DNA of 64,000 nucleotides from Microbacterium sp. 1.5R (GCF_001889265.1 NZ_CP018151.1:2108001-2172000), one strand, 5' to 3'. Positions 1 to 8,837 are shown, counted from the stretch's first letter. Notes: generated from the letters alone by a model not told the origin. Made by a program: numbers and translations.

Positions 1-535
1 CGCGCGCGACCTCGCCCTTGCCGTCCGGGTCGAGCAGGATACGGCCCGTCGGCTCATCGAACGTGAGCGTGCCGGGGCCGAGGATCGTACCGTCGAGGTT
101 CGTCGATCGCAGGTGCTCGTCCGCCGCCCACTTCGCATCCGCGTAGGCGAAGAACCCGTCGTCCTCAGCCACTCCGTGATCGGCCTTCGAACCGATCCAC
201 GAGACCATGACATAGCGCATGACCCCCGCCGCCTCTGCGGCATCCATGGTGCGGATCGCCGCGTCACGATCGACGGCGTACGTGCGATCCGCGGAACCCC
301 CACCGGCCCCGGCCGACCAGACGACGGCATCGTGACCGCGGATGATCTCCGCGAGTTCAGACGTGTCGAGGGTCTCGACGTCGGCGACGAGCGCGTGCGC
401 CCCTGTCGCCTCGACCTCCGAGACGTGGTCGGGGTTGCGGATGACCGAGGTCACCTCGTCACCCCGGTCGACGAGAAGAGGAGCGAGAAGCAGTGCGATG
501 CGGCCGTGGCCGCCGAAGACGATGATTCGCGACAT
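1..535 (-). CDS. NAD(P)H-binding (atypical SDR / NmrA-like) protein, 3' end cut by window edge
   Basis: The 178 visible residues start MSRIIVFGGHGRIALLLAPL, a Rossmann nucleotide-binding loop of the GGxGxI type. The motif AVVWSAGAGG and the region around YADAKWAADEHLR fit the YxxxK area of atypical short-chain dehydrogenases that act as NAD(P)H-binding epimerase-like proteins. The substrate cannot be told. The ATG is preceded at exactly six bases by TAGGGT (complement of 542-547) and has no Shine-Dalgarno, so the mRNA may be leaderless. The C-terminus lies outside the window. The family call is firm; the function is open. Confidence 0.75.
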   Translation of the reverse strand, partial: MSRIIVFGGHGRIALLLAPLLVDRGDEVTSVIRNPDHVSEVEATGAHALVADVETLDTSELAEIIRGHDAVVWSAGAGGGSADRTYAVDRDAAIRTMDAAEAAGVMRYVMVSWIGSKADHGVAEDDGFFAYADAKWAADEHLRSTNLDGTILGPGTLTFDEPTGRILLDPDGKGEVAR

Positions 536-592
536 GTCTTCACCCTACGCGCCCTCGCCGACGTCGGCTCGGGACGAACGGGCCGAGATCGC

Positions 593-1657
593 TCAGGGGC
601 TCCGGACCGATGCGACGGCCAGCGCCCGCTGGACGCCCTTCGCCGCTGAGCGTCCCGCCCTGTTCGCACCGATCGTGCTCGCCGACGGACCGTAGCCGAC
701 GAGCTGGATCCGCGGGTCCTGCACCGCGGTCGTCCCCCGCCCGCCGCGGTCGAGCTGGATGCCCCCGGCCGCGCTGCGGAGGTGCAGCGGCGCGAGGTGC
801 GCGATCGCCGGGCGGAACCCCGTCGCCCAGAGGATGACGTCGACCCGCTCGAAGGTGCCGTCGGCCCAGCGGACGCCGTCCGGCTCGATGCGCGAGAACA
901 TCGGGCGGCGAGCAGCGTAGGCGCCGAGCCTCTCCGCCTCCCGTTCCTGCGGCCGCAGCATGAGCCCTGTGACGCTCACCACGCTCTCGGGAGGCAGCCC
1001 CTGGGCGACCCGTCGCTCGACGAGCGCGACGGCGGCTGCTCCTGCTTCGGGGGTGAAGTCGTCGCTGCGCCACACCGGCTCACGCCGCGTCACCCAGAGT
1101 GTGTCGGTGATCGGCGCCAGAGCTCCGAGGAACTGGACAGCCGACGCGCCCCCGCCGACGACGAGGACGCGCTTGCCCACGAAGTGCTCTGGTCCCGGAT
1201 AGTCGACCGTGTGCAGCTGCTCGCCGACGAACGTCTCCATCCCCGGGTAGTGCGGCAGGAACGGATGCGTCCAGGTCCCGGTCGCGTTGACGAGCGTCCG
1301 ACTGCGCCATTCCTGTTCCCCCGCGCGCACGACCAGGAGGCCGTCCTCGTCGACCACCCGGTCGACTCCCACGGGCCGGATCACCGGCAGGCGATGAGCG
1401 CGCTCATACGCCGCGAAGTATGCCGGCACGGCCATATTGGCGCGCTGCCCGTCTCGCGGCGGTGGAGAATCCCCCGGCAGCTCCGCCACGCCGTGCACGT
1501 CGCGCATCGTCAGAGCATCCCACCGGTGCCGCCATGCGCCTCCGGGCTCGGAGTCCGAGTCGAGCACGACATGACCGATGCCCAGACGGGTCAGATGAAA
1601 GGAGGCCGACAGACCGGCCTGACCGGCGCCGATCACGACGCTGTCCAGGATGCTCAC
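593..1657 (-). CDS. FAD/NAD(P)-binding monooxygenase-like oxidoreductase
   Basis: A protein of about 354 residues with two dinucleotide-binding folds: GAGQAGLSAS near residue 10 for FAD, and VLVVGGGASAVQF near residue 165 for NAD(P)H. A later ATGFRP motif is typical of flavin-containing monooxygenases and of thioredoxin-reductase-like oxidoreductases. The substrate is unknown. I chose the GTG at 1657, giving VSILDSVVIGAG, because the open frame extends upstream into the acetyltransferase gene without a better start. It lies 41 bases downstream of that gene on the same strand, so the two are probably cotranscribed. Confidence 0.8.
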   Translation of the reverse strand: MSILDSVVIGAGQAGLSASFHLTRLGIGHVVLDSDSEPGGAWRHRWDALTMRDVHGVAELPGDSPPPRDGQRANMAVPAYFAAYERAHRLPVIRPVGVDRVVDEDGLLVVRAGEQEWRSRTLVNATGTWTHPFLPHYPGMETFVGEQLHTVDYPGPEHFVGKRVLVVGGGASAVQFLGALAPITDTLWVTRREPVWRSDDFTPEAGAAAVALVERRVAQGLPPESVVSVTGLMLRPQEREAERLGAYAARRPMFSRIEPDGVRWADGTFERVDVILWATGFRPAIAHLAPLHLRSAAGGIQLDRGGRGTTAVQDPRIQLVGYGPSASTIGANRAGRSAAKGVQRALAVASVRSP

Positions 1658-1698
1658 GATGATGACAACACCCGCGATCACGCGGTTGTTCCGGGGCG

Positions 1699-2139
1699 TC
1701 AGAGGGCGATCTGGTAGTGCGTGTACCCGGTGTGCGTCGCCACGCTGTCGTACAGCGCGCGGGCTGTCATGTTGGTCTCCTGCGTCAGCCAGTAGACCTT
1801 CTCGCACCCGTTCTCGACAGCCCAGTCACGCACGTGGGCGATCAGCAGCCGCCCCACCCCGGAGCCTCGGGACTCGCCGTCGACATAGAGGTCTTCGAGG
1901 TAGCAGTAGGGCGACGTGCTCCACGTCGCCGGGTGCGTGAGCCAGTGCACGATGCCGATCGCGCGCCCGTCGCCGTCGCGCGCGACCGCTCCGTGCAGAT
2001 CCCGCCCCTCGACGATCCGCCGAAACGACTCTGTCGTGATCTCGTCAGCGAGCTCCGTGCCGTAGAAGGTCAGATACCCGCGCCACAGACCGGCCCATTC
2101 GTCGAAGTCGGCCTCTACGGTGGCGGTGATCGTCGTCAT
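1699..2139 (-). CDS. GNAT family N-acetyltransferase
   Basis: 146 residues, the usual size of a single-domain GNAT enzyme that moves an acetyl group from acetyl-CoA to an amine. Motif A is seen as SRGSGVGRLLIAHV (Q/RxxGxG/A type) near residue 95. The motif B region ends with TNMTARALYDSV, where the tyrosine fits the usual catalytic position. The substrate is not predictable. TAGGCT lies exactly six bases before the ATG (2146-2151, minus strand) with no Shine-Dalgarno, suggesting a leaderless transcript that also carries the downstream oxidoreductase gene. Confidence 0.85.
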   Translation of the reverse strand: MTTITATVEADFDEWAGLWRGYLTFYGTELADEITTESFRRIVEGRDLHGAVARDGDGRAIGIVHWLTHPATWSTSPYCYLEDLYVDGESRGSGVGRLLIAHVRDWAVENGCEKVYWLTQETNMTARALYDSVATHTGYTHYQIAL

Positions 2140-2180
2140 GCGGTCAGCCTAATGCGACGCGCCCGGGGGCCCCGCGCCGA

Positions 2181-2211
2181 TTGGTGTTGCGCGCGATCCG
2201 TGTAGTACTCT
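2181..2211 (+). promoter_or_regulatory. Candidate promoter of tRNA-Ala
   Basis: TTGGTG (2181-2186) and TACTCT (2206-2211) could be the -35 and -10 boxes of the tRNA gene 35 bases downstream. The spacer is 19 bases, longer than ideal. The position and the TAnnnT form fit; the call is tentative. Confidence 0.35.
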
Positions 2212-2246
2212 GTTCAAGTTGCTTCGAGCAGTGAGGAAGCAGTTCT

Positions 2247-2319
2247 GGGCCTGTGGCGCAGCTGGTAGCGCACCTGCATGGCATGCAGGGGGTCGGGGGT
2301 TCGAGTCCCCCCAGGTCCA
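2247..2319 (+). tRNA. tRNA-Ala (anticodon GGC)
   Basis: A 73-base cloverleaf. The acceptor arm GGGCCTG pairs with CAGGTCC and contains the G3-U70 wobble pair that identifies alanine tRNA. The anticodon stem CCTGC/GCAGG encloses ATGGCAT, giving GGC. The T loop GTTCGAGTC is normal. CCA is not encoded: the bases after A73 are CCC. A strong terminator follows eight bases later, so it is a single-gene unit. Confidence 0.96.
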
Positions 2320-2326
2320 CCCGATA

Positions 2327-2356
2327 GAAGGCCCCGCGAGAGATCGCGGGGCCTTC
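2327..2356 (+). terminator. Rho-independent terminator of tRNA-Ala
   Basis: A perfect 13-bp stem (GAAGGCCCCGCGA) with loop GAGA, followed by a short T-containing stretch, directly after the tRNA. The next 160 bases up to the AI-2E gene hold no gene I can support. Confidence 0.85.
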
Positions 2357-2517
2357 TTCTCGTTCACCCGGCACACCGGTGCGCGCGGGCGTCCTCGTCA
2401 TCGGCGAAGGGTCGCCCACGGCAGAGCGCCAGGGACTTGCCATCGTCCGCTGCGACGGATAGAAAGGCCAGGCCGTCTTCGTCACCGAGACGGTCTTCGA
2501 CGAGGTGGAGGACGCAC

Positions 2518-3663
2518 GTGCTGGGACTGTTCCGACGACCGGAGACCATGTCATCGTCTCTGTCAGACGCGTCGACCCCGATGACGGAGACGCGACTGTG
2601 GTCGCGGGGATTCGGCCTCGCCGCCACACGGAGTCTGCAGACCCTCTCGGTGCTCGCCCTGGTCGCCATCGGCGTGCTGGTGATCACGCAGCTCTCTCTC
2701 GTGTTCATCCCCGTGACGATCGCGCTGATCCTCGCCTCGGCCATCCACCCGCTCGTCGCGTTCATGCGGCGTCGCGGAGTGCCGTCGATCCTCGCCACCT
2801 GGATCGCGCTGATCGGCATCCTCGCGATCCTCGGCGGCATCGTCTGGGTGATCGTGCTGACGGTCCGTTCCCAGTGGGACGATCTGATCGAGTCGGCCAC
2901 CGACGGCGTGACGCAGGTGACGGCCTGGCTCGACACCCTGCCTTTCGACATCGCATCGATCGATCTCGACGAGGTGTGGGCAGGAGTCGGCGACTTCCTG
3001 ACCAGCGCCTCGTTCGGACGCGGAGCTCTCGCGGGGGTCTCGGCCACTGCGAGCTTCTTCACCGGCCTCGCGCTGATGATCGTCGTGCTGTTCTTCTTCC
3101 TCAAGGACGGACCGCGCATCTGGGAGTTCCTGCTCCGTCCCTTCACCGGGAACAGCTATGAGCGTGCGCGCCGCATCGGCGACAAGACCGTCGATGTCTT
3201 CGGAGGCTACATCCGCGGCACGTCGATCGTCGCCGCCGCCGATGCTCTCGGCATCGGCATCGGCTTGGCGATCCTGCAGATCCCTCTTGCACTCCCCCTC
3301 GCCGTGATCGTCTTCCTGACGGCGTTCATCCCCCTGGTCGGCGCCACCGCCGCCGGGATCCTCGCGGCTCTCGTGGCGCTCGTCACGCACGGCCCGGTGG
3401 CAGCCCTCATCGTCGTCGGCATCGTCGTGCTCGTGAATCAGCTCGAGGGCAACTTCCTTCAGCCGGTCGTGATGGCCCGCTCCCTCAAGCTCCACGCTCT
3501 CGTGATCCTCCTCGCCCTGACCACGGGCACCATCCTCGGCGGCATCGTCGGCGCGGTGCTCTCGGTGCCGATCGCCGCTGTCGCCTGGGGCATCATCACG
3601 GTGTGGGACGGCCCGCACACCCCCGCGAAGCCGTTCCGCAAGAAGCGCCCGGAAACGGTGTGA
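2518..3663 (+). CDS. AI-2E family transporter (UPF0118/PerM-type membrane protein)
   Basis: About 381 residues with the hydrophobic pattern of the AI-2E exporter/PerM family: paired N-terminal membrane segments (LSVLALVAIGVLVITQ, then FIPVTIALILASAI), a soluble middle part, and a C-terminal set including IVGAVLSVPIAAVAWG. The family's PLVGATAAGI loop and the run NQLEGNFLQPVVMARSLKLH are both present. Members export small molecules or act in ion/proton antiport; the substrate here is unknown. I chose the GTG at 2518 because GGAGG (2507-2511) lies six bases before it. ATGs at residue 14 and residue 24 are alternatives. Confidence 0.85.
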   Translation: MLGLFRRPETMSSSLSDASTPMTETRLWSRGFGLAATRSLQTLSVLALVAIGVLVITQLSLVFIPVTIALILASAIHPLVAFMRRRGVPSILATWIALIGILAILGGIVWVIVLTVRSQWDDLIESATDGVTQVTAWLDTLPFDIASIDLDEVWAGVGDFLTSASFGRGALAGVSATASFFTGLALMIVVLFFFLKDGPRIWEFLLRPFTGNSYERARRIGDKTVDVFGGYIRGTSIVAAADALGIGIGLAILQIPLALPLAVIVFLTAFIPLVGATAAGILAALVALVTHGPVAALIVVGIVVLVNQLEGNFLQPVVMARSLKLHALVILLALTTGTILGGIVGAVLSVPIAAVAWGIITVWDGPHTPAKPFRKKRPETV

Positions 3664-3796
3664 CGCCGCCGACCCATCGAGTGCCGCAGAATCGTCGCAC
3701 CGCCGGATACTCCTCCGGACCTCGGTCGTCAACCCACTCCCTGTCGGTGCACGCGCGACCTATCGTGGCGCGCACATCTCACGAGAGGAGTCGATG

Positions 3797-3979
3797 ATGA
3801 CCAACAACCCGATACCGCCGCTGGTCCCCCGCCCGGACGACGAAGGAGAGATCGACGGCGTGCCTCACCGCGACGTCGACGGCGAGCCCGTTCTCGACAC
3901 GGATGCGGATGCCGACCAGGTCGACGGCGCCGCGGCCGACCGCCTGGCGTCGGAGAAGCCGCTGGGCGAGGACTCCTGA
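3797..3979 (+). CDS. Small acidic protein of unknown function
   Basis: A 60-residue, strongly acidic and probably disordered protein (NNPIPPLVPRPDDEGEIDG at the start, GEDS at the end) with no membrane segment or known domain. Two adjacent ATGs exist at 3794 and 3797. AGGAG at 3786-3790 is three bases from the first and six from the second, so the second is favoured. The stop codon is buried in a perfect palindrome that is probably its terminator. Small proteins of this kind are common in Microbacteriaceae; no function can be given. Confidence 0.65.
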   Translation: MTNNPIPPLVPRPDDEGEIDGVPHRDVDGEPVLDTDADADQVDGAAADRLASEKPLGEDS

Positions 3980-3992
3980 GTCCTCGCCCAGC
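3961..3992 (+). terminator. Palindromic hairpin over the stop codon of the small acidic protein gene
   Basis: A perfect 14-bp inverted repeat (GCTGGGCGAGGACT, loop CCTG) that includes the last codons and the TGA. There is no T run after it. It may act as a terminator or mRNA 3' stabiliser. Confidence 0.6.
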
Positions 3993-3998
3993 ACGCCC

Positions 3999-4035
3999 CT
4001 GCGCGGCAGGCCCCTCCCCGGGTCCTGCCGCGCAG
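3999..4035. terminator. Second hairpin between convergent genes
   Basis: A 12-bp stem (CTGCGCGGCAGG) with a 13-base loop, seven bases after the first hairpin and just before the 3' end of the convergent minus-strand gene. It is likely a bidirectional terminator. Confidence 0.6.
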
Positions 4036-4040
4036 CCTGT

Positions 4041-4325
4041 TCAGGTCGCGAGAAGAGGGGGCAGGTGCGGGATCGCGATGGGCCTCGTCGCCCGGCTCGA
4101 ATCCTGCACTCGCGTCACCTCTTCGAGAACTTCGTATGCGGTCGTGTACCGCACTGCCAGAGGCAGGTCGCGAAGCCACACGACCTCGACCTCGGTGTCC
4201 GCGTACTCGTAGACGCATGCCACCACGTGCCGCGGATCGTTCGTCTCGTATCGTCGGTCGTTGATCACCCACTCCGACGGTGTGACGCGATGCAGCACGT
4301 ATCTAGGATCTGGATCTCCGGACAT
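4041..4325 (-). CDS. Conserved hypothetical protein, 94 residues
   Basis: A soluble 94-residue protein starting MSGDPDPRYVLHRVTPSEWV and ending in PHLPPLLAT, with no motif I can name. Coding support comes from a good Shine-Dalgarno (GGAGGG, six bases before the ATG), strong third-position G/C, and hairpins between its 3' end and the convergent gene. It stands alone; the next gene upstream on this strand is far away. Function unknown. Confidence 0.6.
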   Translation of the reverse strand: MSGDPDPRYVLHRVTPSEWVINDRRYETNDPRHVVACVYEYADTEVEVVWLRDLPLAVRYTTAYEVLEEVTRVQDSSRATRPIAIPHLPPLLAT

Positions 4326-4422
4326 GTGATTCCCTCCAAGACTCTCTCCCCACTCAAGATCATCCCCGCTCCGACCGAAAGGTCACAGGGGCTTGACAGC
4401 TGAGACGAGAGACTTCAGGGGG

Positions 4423-5112
4423 TCACGCCCGAGGGCGGATGGTCAGATCGGTGAGAGCGGCGTCGTCCGGCAGGTCGAGCGCGGTGAGGATCGTCGTCGC
4501 GACGGAATCCGCCGTGATGAACCGCTCCGGATCGTAATCCCGCCCTTCCTGCTGGTGCACTCGTTCCTGCATGGGGGTCGCGGTGCGTCCGGGGTAGATG
4601 GAGGTCACCCGCACACCATGCTCGCTCTCCTCGGCCCGCAATGCGTCGGCGAGAGCCTTGAGTCCGTGCTTCGAGGCGGCATATGCCGACCATCCGGCGT
4701 GCGCGTGCAATCCCGCACCGGAGTTGACGAAAACGATCCGAGCGCGAGAGACGCGCAGCACAGGGAGGAGCAGACGGGTGAGCTCGGCAGGCCCCACGAG
4801 GTTGACCGCGAGCTGGCGCTCCCAGAGATTCGCCGGAAGGTCGGCCACGGGTCCGAGGTCGACGACGCCCGCCGCGTGCACCAGCGAGTCGATGCGCTCG
4901 GGAAGCGCCTGCTTCGACAGTGCCCACGACAGCCTGCCGGGTTGCGCGAGGTCGCCGACGACGGCCGAGGCTCCAGGCAGCGCCGCGGTGATCTCCTTGG
5001 CGCGCCCGGCATCGCGGGCGAGCACCACGACCTGATCGCCCCGATCGAGGAGGCGGCGCGCGACGACCGCGCCGATGCCGGATCCGGCACCGGTGATCAG
5101 GTGGACGGTCAC
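4423..5112 (-). CDS. SDR family oxidoreductase
   Basis: 229 residues, the usual length of a classical short-chain dehydrogenase/reductase. The cofactor motif TGAGSGIG is near residue 8, HAAG (the NNAG equivalent) near residue 79, the catalytic serine in VNSGAG, and YAASK as the YxxxK motif. The substrate is unknown. It is the last gene of the operon with rsfS, one base after the rsfS stop. Confidence 0.88.
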   Translation of the reverse strand: MTVHLITGAGSGIGAVVARRLLDRGDQVVVLARDAGRAKEITAALPGASAVVGDLAQPGRLSWALSKQALPERIDSLVHAAGVVDLGPVADLPANLWERQLAVNLVGPAELTRLLLPVLRVSRARIVFVNSGAGLHAHAGWSAYAASKHGLKALADALRAEESEHGVRVTSIYPGRTATPMQERVHQQEGRDYDPERFITADSVATTILTALDLPDDAALTDLTIRPRA

Positions 5113-5113
5113 G

Positions 5114-5497
5114 TCAGTCGCGGTCTGCTGCGGCGGAGTCTGCGAGCTCGAACGGCACGACGGGGCAGTCCTTCCACAGACGCTCGAGGCCGTAGTAGAC
5201 GCGCTCTTCCTGGTGGAAGACGTGGACGATCAGATCGCCGAAGTCGAGGAGAACCCATCGGGCCTCCGCGCGACCTTCGCGGCGGACCCGCTTGTGACCG
5301 GCTTCGATGAGCTTGTCCTCGATCTCATCGGCGATGGCGGCGACGTTGCGCTCGCTGTTTCCGGTGACGAGCAGGAAGATGTCGACGAGGGGCAGAGGCT
5401 CCGAGACGTTGAGCGCGACGAGATCCTCACCGCCCTTCGAGACGGCGGCGTCGGCCGCGAGCTGGAGCATCTCTTCGGCGGTTTCAGGTGACTGCAT
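5114..5497 (-). CDS. rsfS: Ribosomal silencing factor RsfS
   Basis: 127 residues, right for RsfS (DUF143 / Iojap family), which binds ribosomal protein L14 and blocks 30S-50S joining in poor nutrient conditions. Family hallmarks are seen: DIFLLVTGNSERNVAAIA, RWVLLDFGDLIVHVF and YYGLERLWKD. It is followed after one base by the SDR gene and overlaps the preceding acidic membrane protein gene by one base. The nadD-x-rsfS order is the common bacterial arrangement and supports the call. Confidence 0.95.
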   Translation of the reverse strand: MQSPETAEEMLQLAADAAVSKGGEDLVALNVSEPLPLVDIFLLVTGNSERNVAAIADEIEDKLIEAGHKRVRREGRAEARWVLLDFGDLIVHVFHQEERVYYGLERLWKDCPVVPFELADSAAADRD

Positions 5498-6678
5498 CAG
5501 AACACATTCGTGGTGAAGGCGACGATCAGGGACACGCCCAGCGCGAGCGCGAGACCACCCGCCACGATCGCGAGGATGAGCATGAGTTTGTTGCCCTTTT
5601 CGGGGGCGGGCGGGCGGATGACCTCGCCGGCGGGCTTGATGGTGCTGACGGCCGCGCTGGCGGCGATCGGCGTGGGCGAGGATGCCGGGGGCAGTTCGCC
5701 GTCGATGAGCACGGCGTCCACGTCCTTGCCGTCCGTGGTGCCGTGCGCGTGGCCCTGTGAGCCGAGTCCCTTGGGAAGCTCGTAGGAACCGGTCACGAGG
5801 ATCTCTCCCGTGGAGGCGACGGGGCCTGAGAGCGACCCGTCTCCCGGGGAGGGGTTGAAGATGAGGGTGTTCGGAGCGAGATGCTGGGAACCGGTCGAGT
5901 CGCCGACGGTCAGCAGCTCGTCGAACGACGGCGAGAAGGGCTTCCGTGTCTCCGCGTCGTCGCTGAGCAGATCCTGACCGAAGGCGGAGTTGACGACGGG
6001 GCGCTCCCCGTCCGCGATGTCGTCGTCGGCGTCGTCCACATCCGCCAGAACGTCGCCTTCGTCGACCTCGTCGGTCGCTTCTGCATCGATTCCGAGCTCC
6101 GCGACGGCGGCACTCGTGTCGCCCGCGCCGGAGGTGACCGGCTCGCGGTCGTCGTCCGTCGTGTCGAGGTTCGTCGAGGCGCTGACCGGTGCGGGCAGAT
6201 CCGCCGCAGCCGAGTCCTCGTCTTCCTGGTCATCGTCGTCAACGACATCGGAGTCGTGGACATCGGAGTCATGGACGTCGGAGTCGGGAGCGTCGGCTGC
6301 CTCAGCCGCGGGGACCTCGACGGGCGGAACCTCGTCGGTCGAGTCCGCATCATCCGCACTGTCCGGCGCGTCGGACTCGTCAGCGTCGCCGACGGGAACG
6401 GATCCGGTCATGGAGCGTTCGCGCTCGCGAACCTGGCGACGCGTCAGCGGCGTGTTCCCCGGCTCGGTCTCGCCGCGGACGGCCGGTGCCGACGGCGCAG
6501 CGGGTTCGGTCTCGGCGGCGTCCTGCTCCTCGGGCGGCGTTGCGGCGGGCGGAGTCGCGACCGCAGCGGCAGCAGCAGCCTCCTCCGCCGAGATGACCGG
6601 TGTGGAGCCGGTCAACCGGATCTCACGCAACTGCTTTCGCGTCAGCGGACCCTGTTCCTGCCGATCCGATGTACTCAT
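5497..6678 (-). CDS. Long acidic, disordered protein with one C-terminal membrane anchor
   Basis: 393 residues, mostly low-complexity Ala/Asp/Glu/Ser and predicted disordered by composition. Two related basic motifs lie near the N-terminus ([17 protein letters not shown] and [23 protein letters not shown], near residues 12 and 78). One hydrophobic segment, [20 protein letters not shown], lies just before the C-terminus, so most of the protein would be cytoplasmic and tail-anchored, or outside if inserted the other way. It overlaps nadD by four bases (ATGA) and rsfS by one base, so it is translationally coupled. I know no defined function. Confidence 0.75.
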   Translation of the reverse strand: MSTSDRQEQGPLTRKQLREIRLTGSTPVISAEEAAAAAAVATPPAATPPEEQDAAETEPAAPSAPAVRGETEPGNTPLTRRQVRERERSMTGSVPVGDADESDAPDSADDADSTDEVPPVEVPAAEAADAPDSDVHDSDVHDSDVVDDDDQEDEDSAAADLPAPVSASTNLDTTDDDREPVTSGAGDTSAAVAELGIDAEATDEVDEGDVLADVDDADDDIADGERPVVNSAFGQDLLSDDAETRKPFSPSFDELLTVGDSTGSQHLAPNTLIFNPSPGDGSLSGPVASTGEILVTGSYELPKGLGSQGHAHGTTDGKDVDAVLIDGELPPASSPTPIAASAAVSTIKPAGEVIRPPAPEKGNKLMLILAIVAGGLALALGVSLIVAFTTNVF

Positions 6679-7277
6679 GCCTTGCTCCGATACAGATGAT
6701 GCTTCGCGATGTATTGAACGACTCCGTCGGGGACGAGGTACCAGACCGGCTCGTCGTCACGGACCCGCGCCCGGCAGGCCGTCGACGAGATGGACAGCGC
6801 CGGCACCTCCAGTTGGCTGACGTTGTCGCTCGGGAGGCCGTCAGTGCTCAGGACGTGTCCTGGACGTGAGACCGCGACGAAGTGGGCCAACTCCCACAGT
6901 TCATCATGGTCCCTCCAACTGAGAATTTGCGCCACGGCATCGGCACCCGTGATGAAGAACAGCTCGGCGTCGGGCCGCTTCTCCTTCAGGTCGCGGAGGG
7001 TGTCGATCGTGTACGTCGGCCCTTCACGGTCGATATCGACTCTGCTCACCGTGAACTGCGGGTTGGACGCCGTCGCGATCACGGTCATCAGGTAGCGGTG
7101 TTCACTGGGGGTGACATCCGACTTCTGCCACGGGTGTCCGGTGGGCACGAAGACGACCTCGTCGAGATCGAAGGAGTGCGCGACCTCGCTCGCAGCGACC
7201 AGGTGCCCGTGGTGGATGGGGTCGAACGTGCCGCCCATCACACCGATGCGCGCCGGACGCGAGGTCGTGTCGTTCAT
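6675..7277 (-). CDS. nadD: Nicotinate-nucleotide adenylyltransferase NadD
   Basis: 200 residues. It adenylates nicotinic acid mononucleotide to deamido-NAD in NAD synthesis. The nucleotidyltransferase signature [12 protein letters not shown] is near residue 15, with the family's later [11 protein letters not shown] (the ISST/S-x-R motif) near residue 167 and [11 protein letters not shown] in the middle. It lies in the proA-(membrane protein)-nadD-(acidic protein)-rsfS run, with an ATGA overlap to the next gene. Confidence 0.95.
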   Translation of the reverse strand: MNDTTSRPARIGVMGGTFDPIHHGHLVAASEVAHSFDLDEVVFVPTGHPWQKSDVTPSEHRYLMTVIATASNPQFTVSRVDIDREGPTYTIDTLRDLKEKRPDAELFFITGADAVAQILSWRDHDELWELAHFVAVSRPGHVLSTDGLPSDNVSQLEVPALSISSTACRARVRDDEPVWYLVPDGVVQYIAKHHLYRSKA

Positions 7278-7283
7278 ATGGGC

Positions 7284-7508
7284 CTAGTGGCCGTGCCCTG
7301 CCTCGTGGCCGTCCTTGCCGTGCCTCGCGGCCCAGGCGTCAGCCTTGGCGGAGTGACGGTTGGCGACGTTCTTGTATGACAGCGTGACCAGGCCGAGGAA
7401 GGCGAAGACGATGATCGCGATGACGCCGAAGATCAGCGTCTCGAGCTGGACATTGCCGTGGTGCTCGGTTTCGGCAGCGACCATCGCGATCTGTGCGACG
7501 AGGTTCAT
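7284..7508 (-). CDS. Small single-pass membrane protein
   Basis: 74 residues with one strong membrane span (LIFGVIAIIVFAFLGLVTLS) and a basic, His-rich C-terminal tail ending GHEAGHGH. The start at 7508 has GGAGT six or seven bases upstream; the longer frame to 7544 has none. It lies six bases before nadD and is likely cotranscribed with proA and nadD. The His tail might bind metal, which is only a guess. No known function. Confidence 0.65.
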   Translation of the reverse strand: MNLVAQIAMVAAETEHHGNVQLETLIFGVIAIIVFAFLGLVTLSYKNVANRHSAKADAWAARHGKDGHEAGHGH

Positions 7509-7574
7509 CCTGACTCCGTTTCGTGGCTGGCGGGCGTGGCTCACGAAGAGCCACAGCGCCCCCTAGTCTAGCCC

Positions 7575-8828
7575 TCAGCCGCGCGTCTGCCCTGCCCCAC
7601 GCGCCAGCCATTTCGTGCTGGTCAGCTCGGAAAGCCCCATCGGGCCCCTCGCGTGCAGCTTCTGCGTCGAGATCCCGACCTCGGCACCGAACCCGAACTC
7701 CCCGCCGTCGGTGAACCGCGTGGAGGTGTTCACCATCACGACCGCCGAGTCGACCTCGGCCAGGAACCGCTCCGCGTTGCGCGAATCCGTCGTGATGATC
7801 GACTCCGTGTGGCCGGTGCTGTAGCGACGGATGTGGTCGAGAGCGTCATCGAGCGTGTCGACGACCTTGATCGCGATGTCGAGGCTCAGATACTCCGTCG
7901 CCCAGTCCTCCTCGGTCGCGGGGATCACGTTCGAGACGAGGCCGACCACCATGTCGTCGCCGTGAATGGCCACGCCCTCGCTCTGCAGCGCACTCGCGAC
8001 CAGCGGGACGAGCCGTGGCGCGGCCTGACGGAGCACGAGGACCGTCTCGACCGCATTGCAGACGCTGGGGCGCTGCACCTTCGCGTTCACGACGATGTCC
8101 TGCGCCCAGTCGTCAGGGGCGCTCTCGTCGAGGACGATGTGCACGTTGCCGGCGCCGGTCTCGATCACGGGCACGGTCGCCTCGGTCACGACGGTCTCGA
8201 TCAGCCCCGCACTGCCGCGAGGCACCAGCACGTCGATGTAACCCCGTCCGTGCATGAGGGCGGTGGCGCCGTCGCGACCGAAGTCGTCGACGGTCTGCAC
8301 CGCTTCCGCGGTGACGCCTGCCTCCTCGAGTGCCTGGCGCATGATCTCGACGAGCACCGCGTTGGAGTCTCGTGCGGCGCTGCCACCGCGCAGGACCACG
8401 GCGTTCCCCGAGCGCAGCGCGAGCGCCGCGATGTCGACCGTGACATTGGGGCGCGCCTCGTAGATCGCCCCGACTACCCCGAACGGCACCCGCACCTGCT
8501 CGAGAGCGACGCCGTTCGGCATCCGGTGCCCTCCGACGACACGACCGACAGGGTCGGGAAGAGCCGCGACCTGACGGACCGCAGCGGCGAGGGAGGCGAC
8601 GCGCTTCTCATCGAGGCGCAGTCGGTCGATGAGCGACTCGCCGATGCCGTCAGATCGACCGCGCTCGATGTCTCGGCCGTTGGCCTCGATGATCGCGGCC
8701 GCGTTCCCCTCGAGAGCCACCGCGATGGCCTCGAGCGCGCGGGACTTGTCGTCGCTGGTCAGTCTGGCCGTGGCGCGGGACGCCTCTTTGGCGCGCTCGA
8801 GGCGCACCTGCGGGGTCTGGTCGGTCAT
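7575..8828 (-). CDS. proA: Glutamate-5-semialdehyde dehydrogenase (gamma-glutamyl phosphate reductase) ProA
   Basis: 417 residues, full length. It reduces gamma-glutamyl phosphate to glutamate-5-semialdehyde with NADPH, the second step of proline synthesis. Landmarks: VPFGVVGAIYEARPNVT near residue 115, the catalytic cysteine in QRPSVCNAVE near residue 257, and RFTDGGEFGFGAEVGIST near the C-terminus. It follows proB after nine bases. TAGACT, which includes the proB stop codon, lies six bases before the ATG, so proA may also have its own leaderless promoter. Confidence 0.96.
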   Translation of the reverse strand: MTDQTPQVRLERAKEASRATARLTSDDKSRALEAIAVALEGNAAAIIEANGRDIERGRSDGIGESLIDRLRLDEKRVASLAAAVRQVAALPDPVGRVVGGHRMPNGVALEQVRVPFGVVGAIYEARPNVTVDIAALALRSGNAVVLRGGSAARDSNAVLVEIMRQALEEAGVTAEAVQTVDDFGRDGATALMHGRGYIDVLVPRGSAGLIETVVTEATVPVIETGAGNVHIVLDESAPDDWAQDIVVNAKVQRPSVCNAVETVLVLRQAAPRLVPLVASALQSEGVAIHGDDMVVGLVSNVIPATEEDWATEYLSLDIAIKVVDTLDDALDHIRRYSTGHTESIITTDSRNAERFLAEVDSAVVMVNTSTRFTDGGEFGFGAEVGISTQKLHARGPMGLSELTSTKWLARGAGQTRG

Positions 8829-8837
8829 CCGCCCAGT

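Noticed and set aside
2362..2517. Possible small coding stretches on both strands between the tRNA-Ala terminator and the AI-2E gene
   Set aside because: A plus-strand run (VLVIGEGSPTAERQGLAIVR) looks protein-like but stops after about 27 codons, and neither strand shows a start with a ribosome-binding site or a family match. A decayed gene is possible but not supported.
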